Source: Lepas anatifera (lineage: Eukaryota; Arthropoda; Thecostraca; Lepadidae). Taken from it: a stretch of DNA of 64,000 bases. The notes beneath the pieces were generated by a model. The model did no database searches and had not been told where the DNA came from. It saw only the letters and a list, made by a program, of their open reading frames with translations. The stretch is from contig JAOTON010001929.1 in the NCBI GenBank assembly GCA_034440635.1, positions 1,315,001 through 1,379,000 on the forward strand, in the 5' to 3' direction. This document shows positions 1 through 13,000 of this stretch, piece by piece (position 1 is the stretch's first letter; each line of letters starts with the position of its first letter). The translations under genes were made by a program, and so were the position numbers.

Positions 1-383
1 AGATCGGTGCCCCGCGCTTGGACTCGATCACCAGAGCGGGCACGGCTCGGCCAAAAACATCAGCGCTCAATCTTTGCCGCGCCTTGCATAAAGCATAGAG
101 GTAGAAACTATGCTTACGATGAGGCAAGTACATTAAAAAACAAAAAAGAAACCGTCAGCAGCCAACTAGTGAGGCCGGTCTCGTTTGAACGTATTCACGT
201 CCCTCATAGCGGATGAGCTCATGCTGGACTCTTATCTCGTGCAGCGCCATCTAAGCATTAGCCTTCAGACACCAGTCTGGTAAAAACCCAAGGGGATCTG
301 AACAACAGCGGAATTAAGGCCATACCATGGTGACCATTTTTCCTAGCAGCAGAGATCAATGTCAGACAGGTCTCACTTAGAAC

Positions 384-635
384 CACAGGCGGATCCAGGG
401 TCTCCCATAGGGTGGGCACATGGTCGGGAGGGGCACTATCCAGACCAGGGAGGGCCTACTGGGCGGACAAATACATCAGGTAGGGGCCAAATCCTGTTGG
501 AGGGGGGACGCCGATACTCGCAACCTGGGAGGAGTGCCATCGATCTTTCAGGGGGCGCCGTGACAATGTCAGGGGCGCCGAGAGTCGATCGGGGGTACAA
601 GTGCCCCCTTTTCTCAACCCCTAGATCTGCCTATG
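384..635. mobile_element. hAT-type MITE, 252 bp
   Basis: Terminal inverted repeats are cacaggcggatccaggg and ccctagatctgcctatg. The flanks cttagaac (376-383) and cttagagc (636-643) match in 7 of 8 bases, an 8-bp target duplication as made by hAT transposases. No transposase is encoded. A relative in inverted orientation begins at 37801 (cataggcggatccagg). Confidence 0.82.
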
Positions 636-844
636 CTTAGAGCCATATAGAATTAAGCAGCAGCTAAAAACTGTAAACACGTTGCAGAACCTGTTCTCGC
701 AAATGTATAGATAATGGAACCTAGGGGGCTGGTGATTGTTGCTCTCTCAGTCTAGCTACAATCTAGCGGGATGTGGGTTAACAATGACGCAGTTTTACTG
801 TGCGATAGTGCTAGATGGGCGTTAAGTCTCAATGTTTTCGTCAG

Positions 845-1365
<521 letters not shown>

Positions 1366-1527
1366 ACTTTGCCGTGTTGTCCTCAGGTGAGTGGATGGGT
1401 GTGAATGTGGGATAGGGGAGGTTACGGCCGCCTACATTGCGATAAACAGATAAGACCTTAATCACCGAACTACGCTAGGCTGCGATTGATAAGTCTAGAA
1501 CGTGGAATAAAGCTACACTTCTTTTAA

Positions 1528-2349
1528 CATGCACATTGACAGGGGGTCGGGTACCTGCCCCCTCGGTTTTTTTGGAGACAGCATAAAAACGGCAGAGCGT
1601 AGCTTTTTCGTACTTGGTATACCTTTTTGTGGTCATTTGTACAACTTTTGTCAAAATTTGAAGTTTAGGTCATCTCAGGTCAAGTCACCAGTACAGGTGA
1701 AGTGACCTGACCTCAAAAAGTTTAAGATAGCATAAGTCAGAACAGGGTGAACTTATCCGATTGAAACTCGTATCATATAATTGGCCCACCGAATTCTCTA
1801 AAATGTTTTGGAATTTTTTATATCGATGACCTAACGTCAGGTACGAGCCATTGGAAATTCATGGGAAAAATGGTTTTAACTGCATAATTTAGTAATGGAT
1901 GGTAATAGAGCGTTTGTTTGAACTCTATTAGACTTGCCTTGTCTTTGCGGTTCTAATGACATGTATTTGATCTATTTTGACTTTAGCCTGACCTCAGGTC
2001 AGGTCAAATCCCATATTTGTCCTAGCAAGGTTTTATTATATGTCATTCGATTGGGCTTGCTGCAGGGATTCCAATGGTCTAATTTTGTTTGCTCTATCTT
2101 TACCTGTCCAGATGTAATGACCGAAAACCTTCATTTACATGTTGTCCCAATGATGGCATGTTTTGACCTCTAGTCACCTTGAATGTGAACGGACAAAAAT
2201 GGAACAAAAATTTTCGATAGAGAAATGAACGAGCTACCCAACGCCGTTAACTGTTTTTCGCTATATAGCGTGGGTCTCGAGATTTTAGAGGGGGCGGGAA
2301 CCCGCCCCCCGTCAAAGCGAAGGTGGCTCAGACCCCGTCAATGCGCGTG
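1528..2349. mobile_element. Non-autonomous TTAA-flanked element, copy 1 (AGGTCA-rich)
   Basis: TTAA at 1524 and at 2350 flank inverted ends: catgcacattgacaggggg on the left and ccccgtcaatgcgcgtg on the right. The interior (1650-2180) is the inverted counterpart of 5160-5830, sharing aagtttaagatagcataagt, tcggattag-type and ggttctaatga segments. TTAA targets are used by piggyBac and Kolobok families; the family is not resolved. There is no transposase. It contains several TGACCT/AGGTCA hexamers. Confidence 0.78.
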
Positions 2350-2810
2350 TTAAGGGAGGGGGAGGGGAACATTATAACCGAGCCTACTGCTACAATATTG
2401 AGCATTCCCAGCCATGTCCTAATTTTCCGCGATGAAGAGCTCGGGTACAGAACACATATCTGATATTTGTTCGAAAGACGCACATCGCGTGCCTATGTTA
2501 AAGGCATGTCCCCCGTGTTCCTGACCAGTTTTCGGATTGGCTCTACCGAGATTGACGTGACAATGCATGCAGGTTCGGACCTGAAAGTGGATTGGGATTG
2601 CCATTTTGTCGATTTAGTTGCATTTTTTCGAGTATGGAATGGATGTGAGCTGATAATCATTGTGTGCAAACGCATTGACTGGGATCTGAAGGGAAACTTG
2701 GGATATTTCCCGGAATGGATCCCAAGTTTTTCTTGTCACGTGCCACACTCTACAGTCTCCTTTCAGCGGCGCGTGCGACCCTAATGACCCGTTTTCTGCG
2801 TCTGTTTCAG

Positions 2811-2895
2811 ACAATGGCAACGGAACAGTTCAGTCTCAAATGGAACAACCACACAAGACACATTGTGGGCGTGTTCGAGTCCCTGCTACAGTCCG
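2811..2895 (+). CDS. BTB transcription factor gene, first coding exon
   Basis: This exon carries the start of a TTK-type BTB/POZ protein. A good acceptor (tctgtttcag, ending at 2810) is followed by ACA and ATG at 2814, so a non-coding 5' exon must lie upstream. The 27 complete codons start MATEQFSLKWNNHTRH and continue to ESLLQS. FSLKWNNH and the following helix ending in LLQS are the N-terminal hallmark of arthropod tramtrack/Broad/lola-group BTB domains. The donor is G|gtgagt at 2896 and leaves phase 1, which joins exon 2 to make a Glu codon. In the family, this helix packs in the BTB dimer and the protein acts in the nucleus. The paralogue cannot be named without the C-terminal domain. Confidence 0.88.
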
Positions 2896-4864
2896 GTGAG
2901 TCTTACACTGATAAGTCTCTAATTATCCTCTAGAAACCTCTGCCTGCATTTACGAAATTGCTACCAACTCACAAATAATTATGTGTAGATGAATTATTTA
3001 TTTTCAGGTCGAAATGATTTATGAATTAAGATCGCCAGCTGAGGTTTTTCCGCTCACTGGTAAAATATATTTGTCACTGATATAATCACACAGACAGAGT
3101 TGACTGCGAAGCTATCTCGGGTTGCTGCCGGGTTAAACGTTGTTGGCTTTTTAAGAAATAATAACGTAAGTCTCCTGAAGATAACACTCATGAGCGTTGT
3201 ATGCTAGCCACAGATCAGAAGTTTCTCCCATGTGAGTGATGGGAAATACCTGAGAAAATGTAGCCTGAAGGGTACAACTTTTTCCAAGAAGTGATTTCTG
3301 GTGTAACACATGCGTAATTAGCCTAATCTCATAGTCTTCGCTGGCAGTTACAGAGGAACTGCTGCGTTTTTTGTCTTCTGATCAAGCACAGGTAACTGTG
3401 CCAACAACGTCAAGTAAGATACAACTGGCCGGTACCTGCAAGTCATCGCCGGTTTAACAACAGAGAAGCGCCATGCGTTTGTTTTAATAACATTTCTATG
3501 CAGATGTCATGCTTCTGATTAAAAAGCGGGAGCGTGTTGCATCCAGTATTCGAGGAGACAGGCCAGTCTTTGCCTTGTAGGCTCAGGAGATCACTGGATG
3601 ATAATTTGGCCGGAGAATTTCGGCAAAAAGAAAACGTTATCGATTAAGAAGCTACCAAGAATGTGCCTTAATACCTATACAGGGCTCTAGTCATGAAAGC
3701 TGTAAATGCTGTGAATCAACATTTTTGGGATCAACTTTGATGTTCAGGTCCAATTTAATATAACTAAATATTAGAGAAATAGGCTTACTTTGATGGTTAT
3801 ATTAGTGCATGCGGGTCTTCCAAACACTTCATGCGATGTTTTCCGAAATGAATGTAACTGCACGAAATGATAATGAGTAAATCATTACCATTTATGGTGC
3901 CGACACCCTTCAGGTAATGTAGAAGACCGCTGTTAAATTGAGTTAGTGCGAAAGGTAGGTAGGAGGAAAATAAGCACACGGGGACGTTGGTCTGTCCCTT
4001 TCAGGCCGATATTTGCAACAAAGTCACTGCGTTGGTACCTGTAAAACTCCCTGTAAATGTGCTGTGTAAATACTGGTTACAGGTAAACTTCAAGCTGTCG
4101 TAAAACACCTTTCCTCCGCGAAATCCGTCATAAAATCCGTCACGTGTTCCCTGCCATGTAAAACGATGCTAATGATAATAGTTTCTTAGCCTTTTCCACC
4201 AAGGTATGTTTTTTACTTTGAAAATATGTTAGTTGCTAAGTACGTGTATCTGAAAGCCTTTCTCCTAGTTGGTGTCTCATTAAGAGTAATACAGGCGTCC
4301 TTAGCACCAGCCGGTTTCACTGCCAACACGATTTCTCCGAATGCCGCCGTGGCAGAAAGACAATACGCTCCCTGGCAGGGGAGCTTTCTCAGGTTGGATA
4401 ATCTCCCTGGCGGACATTTCTTGAAATGTTTTGGGAAACCCACACACAAAACTTCACCCCCCAAGAGCAGTTATCCTTGTGTGCTGGGGCACCTGCAGTC
4501 CAGTGACGTCACGTTACTACTGACGTCACGATGCCACCTAATCTCGCATACTATGGACCTGCGCTAAATTCGAGGAACAATGTATGGATGACAGTGGTCT
4601 CCCCGCCGAGGTTGAGAGGTGTACGCAGCCAGTCTAATAAGGGGAAACCCCCGTGGCTGTGTGTGGTACATCATCGATCTGGGATGCCCTTGATTGATGG
4701 GATAATGTCTCATAAGTCCGGAATTGACGGTGAGACTGTTGGCCCAGAGCTCTCTTACAAGTATCGTTACAATTTGCTGCCAAATCAAAAACAGCGTACA
4801 TGATTCGCTTCCTGGTTGAAAACGAATAGTAAGCGCACTCTTTGGTTACTAGAGGCTAAGGAAT
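2896..4864. other. Start of intron 1, nothing recognised
   Basis: Apart from a palindrome-end fragment at 3548-3567 and two TGACGTCA sites at about 4504 and 4521, I see no gene, array or bounded element. Confidence 0.5.
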
Positions 4865-5052
4865 TTAACACGCGCATCGACGGGGTCTGAGCTACCTTCC
4901 CTTTGACGGGGGGGGAGGTATGCACCCCCAAAGATCTCGAGAACCGTGGTAGGTAGTGAAAAAAGGTAAACAGCGTTGGGTAGCCCATCCACTTCTCCAT
5001 CGAAAATGTTTGAACCATTTTTTTTCAGGTCATACTTAAGGTCACTAGAGGT

Positions 5053-5157
5053 CAAGGGCGTGGCCAGGATTTCGCTCCGGGGAGGGCGCCGCCCCGAAAA
5101 GGGGGCCTCAGGGGGCGGGGGTGACTGTCCCTGCCGCCCCCCTTGGCTACGCCCCTG
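5053..5157. mobile_element. hAT-type MITE, 105 bp, nested
   Basis: Ends caagggcgtggcca and tggctacgcccctg are inverted repeats. The 8-bp target duplication CTAGAGGT is exact (5045-5052 and 5158-5165). It is inserted in the TTAA element at 4869-5912. A related left end (cagaggcgtagccagg) is at 11064. Confidence 0.9.
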
Positions 5158-5654
5158 CTAGAGGTCAAAACATGCCGCCATAGGGAAAACATGTAAATGA
5201 AAGTTTTCGGTCATTACATCTGAACAAGTAAATATAGAGCAAAATGACTTGAACTGTATCAATCCTCGCAGCAAGCCGAATCGAATGATGTATGGTATGA
5301 TCTTGCTAGGTCAAATAAAGGATTTGACCTGACCCGAGGTCAAGTCAAGGTGAAATTAGAACTAAAATGCATATCATTAGAACCGCAAAGACAACGCAAA
5401 TCTAATGCAGTTAAAATAAACGCTCTATCACCATCCGCTACTAAGTTATTTAGTTAAAACCATTTTCCCATGTATTTCCGATGTTGAGGTCATGGCTCGT
5501 ACCTGGCCTTAGGTCATCGATATAAAAATACCGGAACAAATGTTAGAGAACTCGGTGGGCCCATTCTATTATATGAGTTTCAATCGGATAAGTTCACCCT
5601 GTTCCGACTTATGCTATCTTAAACTTTTTTGAGGTCAGGTCTCTTGATCTTGAT

Positions 5655-5771
5655 CCTAACCTAACCAAACCTAACCTAACCTAACCTAACATAACCTAAC
5701 CTAACCTAACCTAACCTAACCTAACCTAACCTAACCTAACCTAACCTAACCTAACCTAACCTAACCTAACC
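5655..5771 (+). repeat. (CCTAA)n repeat, about 23 units
   Basis: The unit equals the arthropod telomere motif TTAGG read on the minus strand. It sits inside a TTAA-flanked element (4869-5912). The related copy at 1528-2349 has only gacctgagatgacctaaac at the matching place. It may therefore have grown locally from TGACCTAAC rather than been captured from a telomere. Confidence 0.9.
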
Positions 5772-6103
5772 TGACCTGAGATGACCTAACATTACAATTG
5801 TCACATAAGTTGTAAAAATGATGAGCGAAAAAAGGTAAAAAAGTATGCCAAGTGCGGCGGCGGGTCGAAAAACCCGAGGGGGGGCGGGTACCCGCCCCCG
5901 TCAACGCGCGTGTTAATAACCGAATAGCACAACGACGGACCTGCTCTTACTTGAGAGCTACTCTATCGTTCTCAATAGACCAGTAATAACTGCCAGTTTT
6001 GAGCTATTTTGTTTCAAAACCGCTACATTTTTGGACTTGGCCAATCGTCCTGAATGGTTTTTGGGGCTTAGCGACACAAAAACTTACAGGGTTGTAAATC
6101 ACG

Positions 6104-6105
6104 AA

Positions 6106-6159
<54 letters not shown>
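6104..6159 (+). repeat. (TC)n microsatellite
   Basis: A CT tract with one gtctt interruption, abutting the end of the SINE A copy at 6160-6280. Confidence 0.9.
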
Positions 6160-6162
<3 letters not shown>

Positions 6163-6290
6163 GGGATTCTCGGGATCCAATCACTCCCTGCCTAGGGAAT
6201 TCACCAGGCCTTGAACCCGGGTCAGCCGCGTGGAAATCCGACGCACCGGCCACTACACCATTGCACCCCCCCCGGCGGCCGTCATCGAGA
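6160..6290 (-). mobile_element. tRNA-headed SINE, family A, copy 1
   Basis: Read on the minus strand it has an A-box-like tggtgtagtggcc, gatttccacgcggctgacc and a B-box-like cgggttcaagg, then a body ending aatcccttccg. Related copies are at 15670-15795, 54728-54860 and 62755-62935. It is not an intact tRNA. Confidence 0.8.
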
Positions 6291-7162
6291 TAGGCAAATG
6301 GGCCAAGAGCACCATAAAGAGGACTCAGCAACCATTAAACTTGTCTCATCTGCGGGGAAGTAAGGCGGACATTCAGTGCATCACGTTTCATGGCATCAGA
6401 GAGGGGATATTGGCCGGGGATTAATTCCGCTTTGTGCCAACAGATGTCACTGGTATTAGACAGTGATAAATAGTTTGAGCGCTTCACAGATTGAATATCT
6501 GAATTAATATCCCATCCAACTCGATTTAGAGATTGGTCTGGATTGACCAGAGAATTGAGGTATTTTGCAATCCAAAGTATATTTATACTCATATTTTAGT
6601 GTTTTTATATATGAATCGGATTTCTTTGCAATCGTAATGCGCAATTGAATTGTCTTGGATTTGTAGCGAAATTACCAGCAGAAACCAGTTTGGATCTTAA
6701 CTTTCTCGGTCATTACGTACTCTATAAAGAGTATAACGGGCTCTGCCCAGAGCCCAAACGTAGTTCCTTCAGCCTTTGAAGCCCCACAGCTTATTCAGCC
6801 GGTTTCGGGGGTTGCAGGTTACCTGACCGCCTACCCCGTCCACACCAGGCTGACCCAAGTGTCTTTCATAGGCAGGACCAGTTTCGGTTGATTATGATTC
6901 GGTTGAATCTTATTTTAGCGCCCAAAATTAAAGGTCTTAAGCGGACAGGTAGGAAAGAACTCTGGTCCGGTAGCGGTCTTACTGAAACATTTTGGGGCCT
7001 GGAAAATAGCCTACTGATTTGTTGGCTGTATAAGTTCAACTGCAAAAACAGGACAAAAACCTGGTGGGGTTATGTTGGCTGGGCGATAACAATAGGCGGC
7101 TACATATTATGTAATAACGCATGCTTCGCACATAAATGTTTTTCGAGAACATGACCGTTGTC
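6291..7162. other. Intron 1, nothing recognised
   Basis: AT-rich single-copy-looking sequence; the open frames have no recognisable domain. Confidence 0.5.
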
Positions 7163-7650
7163 GAGATAGAGGCCGGGGTGTGGAGCTCTGTACCAGTTAG
7201 GTGGAAGTAACAACTCGTGATAGAAGCCGGGGTGTGGAGCTCTGTACCAGTTAGGTGGAAGTAACAACTCGTGATAGAGGCCGGGGTGTGGAGCTCTGTA
7301 CCAGTTAAGTGGAAGTAACAACTGGTGATAGAAGCCGGGGTGTGGAGCTCTGTACCAGTTAGGTGGAAGTAACAACTGTGATAGAAGCCGGGGTGTGGGC
7401 TCTGCGTTGTGGAACGGGCTCTTACCGTGGTGGTAACTCGTGATGAAGCCGGGTGTGCCTGTCCGTTAGTGAAGTAACACTGTATGCTGTGCTGTCCGTA
7501 TTTAACAACTCGTGATAGAAGCCTGGGTGTGGAGCTCTGCACCAGTTAGGTGGAAGTAACAACTCGTGATAGAAGCCGGGGTGTAGAGCTCTGTACCAGT
7601 TAGGTGGGAGTAACAACTCGTGATAGAAGCCGGGGTGTAGAGTGCCATAC
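7163..7650 (+). repeat. Minisatellite, 54-bp unit, about 9 copies
   Basis: The unit is tgatagaagccggggtgtgg then agctctgtaccagttaggtgg and aagtaacaactcg. Four near-identical units occupy 7163-7375 and two more 7515-7645. The section at 7376-7510 has many single-base losses in otherwise recognisable units, which could be decay or assembly error. Non-coding, in intron 1. Confidence 0.92.
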
Positions 7651-9460
7651 CCGCCAGGGTCTAATTGGAAGGCCGTTTCAGGCTGCGGAAGCTAACATAA
7701 TGCAAACTGTTGAAAATGTGGTCACAATTTTGAAAGCCTACAGCTCCCGACTTTGTAAGAACCGATTTGGTCCATGAAAGCTCCGAGATGTATAGTTCTA
7801 GACGACATCGTAAACTTGCATGGCTTCCGCCATATTGTATAGACTCTTGCCATTCCGGCAATGTTTCCTGTGAAAGAAGTAGGTATCCGGGTGACGTCCA
7901 CCGGCCACCAACCCCTGCAACAGTCCACCCTGCATAACAACCGCGGTCACCTCCATCAGTGTGTACGTCAACAGCAATCCGTAGCCAGCGACCGGTGGTA
8001 AATTTTCCTACGACTCGAGCTGTGTGTTTTTAATCCACGGCTAAGCGTACCCTGTTGGGGACTAACGCCTGGGGTAATGTTCGGCTCTGGTCGCCGATAA
8101 ATCACCAACGGCTTTGGGTGGTTGTGGATGACCGGCGGTTCTAATGGCTTGTTCACAGTGCTTCCGCGGGCAGTTTTCCGTTCGCACGTGGCACCTTCAG
8201 TCAGCTGACGGAGAAACCACTACCCACAATCCGTCATCACACGCTAAATATTATCCATGTGGAATAAGAAGATATGGTTGTGCTATTAAATTGAAAACCA
8301 GTCCATTTGCTTTTTGCTACCTGAAACTAACAGCTGGTGCGAAGATTGCTTGCTCTACAGATCTAGTGTAAACACCTTTTTTCAAAAATTTATCCGGCGT
8401 TTGGGAGGCCAAAGATAGTTTGGCCCCCCCTCCAGCACTTTGGTGGGGCCATGGCCGGACTGCCCCCCCCTGCGTCCGCCAATGTATAGAAAGTTAATAC
8501 CCATATCTTGATAGCACACACCTTTTAGGCAGATGGTATCGATGCGTATAGGGGATCCAGCGGAAGTTGTGGATGGAAATCGATGCTAGCCATGCGATTT
8601 ATTCCCCATGTATTTATACAGTGCTCGCATGCGGAAGTACTTCGAAAAGGGCTTAAGGATGTTGTGTCGGATCCCAGTATAATCTTGCAAATTAAATCTG
8701 CCGGTCCGCCGGTCATCCACAACCGCCGGTCCGCGGTTCTGGAATGGTCATCCACAACCGCGGTTCTGGAAAGCTTTCCTTTTAGCTTTCCAGGCTCTTT
8801 GAACATTCTGCTTGATGTGAAATTCTACTGTAAGTTGACAGCTCCACAGTCATACCTTTAAAACAGAACGGTCCCGTAGTAACTGTTCTTCCTGTTTGAT
8901 CAAAGGCTATCTCGCAGCTCGGCCTTAATAGAACCCTGCAGCACTCCATCCGTCCGGAGCGTGGCCCAAGTTTTCAAATTAGTGAATCTTACCACTGAAC
9001 CGAGCCGGTCTGCATCTTAAACAGGCTATATCTATCTCCGCCGCTGGCAGCATAAGTGAAATCTGCGAATTGCTCTCACGCATTGATCGACTCACCTTTA
9101 TTGCTGGGATCGTTATGTATGTGGCGCTACTGAGTTGCTATGCTCGCTTAAAGGTCAGCGCGTTAAGTTCGGTGATCTGGTGCGCCCGAGTCCAAGGGCG
9201 GTGCAGTGCGAGACTGTTTACTTGTGGTAAAAAGTTAAAAAGTCAAATTCTGAACTTTACACAAAGCTTCTTCCATCGTACCACCCTGTTCGGGCCCTGG
9301 CTGGAGCCCCCCCTGAACCTGCGCGCGCTGGGGTTGGGTGTCGGGCGGCGCCCGGCTCCTTAGTATGCGGCCGCCGCGGGTGGTCCGACACTCGGGTTGT
9401 ATATGCACCTCCTGGTGACGTCCGAAACGGTAATGTACGTACCGTGCACGGCCCGGCTCT
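7651..9460. other. Intron 1, short inverted repeat only
   Basis: ggttgtggatgaccggcgg at about 8120 is mirrored by ccgccggtcatccacaacc at about 8711, with a partial repeat of the latter at 8749. Apart from this and the dispersed repeat at 8340-8490 nothing is recognised. Confidence 0.5.
8340..8490. mobile_element. Dispersed repeat with TTGGCCCC core, copy 1
   Basis: The stretch tagtgtaaacaccttttttc, aaagatagtttggcccc, catggccggactgccccccc and tgcgtccgccaatg is shared with 20075-20215. The ends were not resolved; probably a MITE. Confidence 0.6.
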
Positions 9461-9500
9461 CGCAGTAAACACTTCTCGCTTGTAATTCGCCCTGGGATTA

Positions 9501-9786
9501 CAGGGGTCGAAAAACCTACCATTTTGGCATTCTAAATGGTGGCAGGCCAAGATGAGCAAGGTGACAAAAATCAGCCGACATGTTTCCTCCAGAAAATACG
9601 GCGACAAATCGCCAAAATTGGCACCTGCAACTTGAACTCGTAGTGTTTTTAAGCAACTAGGATGGTCCAGGAGTATGAATTGGTATCCTACTAATGCAAA
9701 GCGTGCCACATTTTGCAGCCATTTTGGTGACACATTTATGGTTTGACATTTTGAATGGTGACACATTGAACACTTTTTGACCCCTG
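9501..9786. mobile_element. hAT-type MITE, 286 bp
   Basis: The terminal repeats are caggggtcgaaaaa and tttttgacccctg. The target duplication TGGGATTA is exact (9493-9500 and 9787-9794). It is inserted in the 31-bp minisatellite. The interior has no transposase and repeats the phrase cattttg-tgacaca. CAGGG-type ends and 8-bp duplications are typical of hAT. Confidence 0.92.
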
Positions 9787-9794
9787 TGGGATTA

Positions 9795-10075
9795 CCTCCC
9801 ATCTGTGGTTTCCCATGGAGACATCTCCCGCTTGTGATTTCCCTTAGTAATCTCCCGCTTATAATTTCATTTAATAAACACTCCCGCTTATAATTTCATT
9901 TAGCAAACACTCCCGCTAGAAATCTCATTTAGTAAACAATCCCGCTTGTAATTGCCCTCAGTAAACATTCCCGCTTATAATTTTCTTCAGAAAATACTCC
10001 CGATTGTAATTTCCTTTAGCGAACACACCTGCATGTAATTTCCCTTAGTGACACTTCCCACTTGCGATTTGCTAT
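9795..10075 (+). repeat. Short minisatellite, about 31-bp unit, about 9 copies
   Basis: Units follow aaacactcccgcttataatt then tcatttagta, diverged among themselves. One further unit (gtaaacacttctcgcttgtaatt) lies at 9463-9492, cut off from the array by the hAT element inserted at 9501-9786. Confidence 0.85.
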
Positions 10076-13000
10076 TGGACGATTGTGTTTATGATATTCA
10101 TATTATATCATACAGACTGTCTCCAATTAATTGAATACCGTTTGTTTATTACTGCGAGCTTTGACCTTGGTTGCTATGGAAGTACAGTACCGTGCCTCTT
10201 CCAAAAAATATGTTTCGAATGGACGCCAGGCAATGAAATTCAGAATAGCATCAAATTTAGAAATATTCCATTTCCATACATTTGTCCGATGAAGCGTTCG
10301 GCCAGATATGGTATGCCTAGGCTGTACATTACTCAGCAGAGGAGTTCACATTTGCACGGATGACGTCAAACTGAAGGCGACATCTGAAACTGGATACCAC
10401 TTCTGGAAGGCGTCTGGCTAGTGATTTTGATCTTTACTCAGCTGCATCTTCGGGGACATGTACTGGATTCAGATAGATATTTATCGTGCCCAAACGCGGA
10501 TTCGTCGAAGAAACTTTGAATGTGGCCCAGATTTGCTCTGAATTTTCTGAATTTTGCACATTCTGGTATATAGTCTGTAAGTGTGGTTCCTGTGTTGGGT
10601 TATTGCGCCATCCAGTCTAGGAAGATTGATAATTCCACCCCTAATCATCAATATCATCATTACCGGGTGTTCTAAGCCTCTATGGTTATGATTGGGCTCG
10701 AGACTCTAAAAATATTCTTTTTCGACTGTTCAACACCAAATGATTGGAAAGATGATTATGAGCAGGCTATACGTTGACGGAATAAATCAAAACGGGAATA
10801 CCCCTGACATGTGACCAATTTTGGCACAGCTAGTGTGGATACATTCTGTCTCTGAATAAGAAACAGCCTCTTAAAAGTTGAAGCAGTTGAAACGAGAGGA
10901 CCCACCGCTGTTTGCGTTCTCCGCCTGGTAGGAGCCGGTCCCTTATACATGTTCTGCGAATGCTGCACACAGCATTGTCAATGTATATATTGACCAAAGC
11001 CTCAGGCGTATCACTCATGGCCTTGGCAGAGTAAAGTACCCGGAAAGGCACATTGCCGGTAACTCAGAGGCGTAGCCAGGGGGGGCAATGGACCTTGCCT
11101 TACCTTTTAACGTTTCCCATGCACTAAACACACGGTTACATGACAACTAAGTTGGGTTGTTGACGGTGATTCGCCAGACTTTGCCCCCCCTCCGGAACCT
11201 CCTGGCAGCCCCCTGCAGTGGCGTGCCTTTCAGTGCAATGGCGTGCCACTGACGAGAGGTGCGCCTGTTCCAACAATATTTGGGATGCTGAAAGGGTAAG
11301 CAGACACATAACGATCCGGTCATGAACTGCTGCTTATTGGTGCCGAGCAGAAGAAGCCACGCTTTAGAGCCGAGCTCTGGAGATGGCGACGCTGCAGTTC
11401 TGAACGGATCCAGGACGAGGGGGTGGGGCTGAAATACATATTTTCTCGGATAACCTCGACTTGGCTCGGTTTTCGTAAAAAATAACGATGCTTTTCGCGA
11501 AATTTTTCTCGCTGCCCCCTCCCTCAAACACCCAGTATAGATGCGCCACTGGTTCTGAGTGTCTGCTTGTTCAGTCCCAGCTATGACCCAGCTATGTCCC
11601 AGCTACACGCCCGGAAGATTCCCTTTATAAGACTTGATTCGGCCCCGCAGGGTCCCGGCAGTACCTGTCCCCAGTGTGTGGGTTTGCGGCGCCATATAAG
11701 CCTGACGCGCGGCGTCATCAAACCTCGGTGGTTATATAAGGCTGATCGGAAGGCCTCCCATAAAAAAGGTGGAGGTGAGGGATTTCTTGGCCGAAAACCG
11801 CAACAAAACAGTTGACCCTAAAAAGTAAAATGTTATTTTACGAACCATTCAAATTGTAGATTGAATTGAACTTATCTGCCTTTTTAAAGTATATTCTGGG
11901 ATTTTAATTGCCAAATCTTACCCGGCATCCTTCCCTCCACCATGTTTAGTGGAGGGCGCTGAAGCCGCACTGGTAGAACATAGCTGTTCAGATGTGGAGT
12001 TCATGTCTTACGGCGCAGTATAACTATTCAGTGGATGCTCGGCGGTACAGCATAGTTTATTCACTCAAGATCTACTAAGCGGAACCGTTTACCGGACTGT
12101 TACAGGAAGTACTTGACCTGTGTAGTACATTTATGAGTGCACCACAGGACTGGTAGTACTGTTAGTACTGGTAGTAATGGTCAGGGGTTGCGCTCCGGCT
12201 TTTTAGCATAGGCCAAAAATGGCAACCGCAAATCTGGCATTCCGCACCGCGATGACGTCAGCGATCGACTAGAAATGCTTAGCAACGCATTGCCGCTAGG
12301 CATTGTAGAAAACGTGGCTCAGCAGATAGGTTGCGTGTTACGGGAAACAATACTGCTTTTTTGTGGACGTGGGGTGATGAATCCTGCGTCTGCCCCTCGC
12401 CAGATGCATCTTGAAACCGTACGAACATCCCACGATCCGTAGCCGATTTACATTGAATGAATGGGTGGCTCCACCTCGAGAGCAATCGCTGACGTCACAA
12501 ACGTAGAAGTGTCTAGAAACAGAGGTTGCCATTTTTTAGAGCGGAGCGTTCTACCTCTACATTTAAAGGCCTTGGTAATGGTAGTACTGGTGCAATGAGT
12601 GCACCATGCTGCGTGGAGAATATACCAGGCCAAGAGTGTTGCTATATCTCTTTGTGGGTGCCTGAGCACCCCCAATGAAATGCCAACGTAGTGTTGAAAT
12701 GTCCTTTAAATTTTCGTGTTTTCCATCTTAAGGATTTGAAATTGGTTTTGTGTTCTTCGTCAAGCCTGTGAGTAGGCTTAAATTGGCTTAATATTATATT
12801 CACGTGCATTAGGGCTCTTATTGACATTGTTTCGAATTTCGGCACCCCAATCATCTTAAAAATCCAGCCCCGCTGTGCCGGGCGGTGCAGTATACCTGCT
12901 GACACGACAGCGTACCAGGTGCAGCTCAACATGTGCAGCTGTGCAAGGCCGTTGGCACTATGGGCATAGCCGTAGGAAAAAACAGGGGGGGCGCACAGGG

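Larger units (their letters stand above)
4869..5912. mobile_element. Non-autonomous TTAA-flanked element, copy 2 (AGGTCA-rich)
   Basis: TTAA at 4865 and 5913 flank the inverted ends cacgcgcatcgacgggg and ccccgtcaacgcgcgtg. It is the same family as 1528-2349 in opposite orientation. It has been enlarged by a hAT MITE (5053-5157) and by the CCTAA expansion (5655-5771). No transposase. Confidence 0.82.

Noticed and set aside
4500..4530. Twin TGACGTCA sites as a promoter of the BTB gene
   Set aside because: They lie downstream of the first coding exon, and TGACGTCA also occurs at several unrelated places in the window, so no specific role is supported.
5655..5771. Chromosome end or telomere fusion
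   Set aside because: The short CCTAA tract is inside a transposon copy and is flanked on both sides by element sequence.
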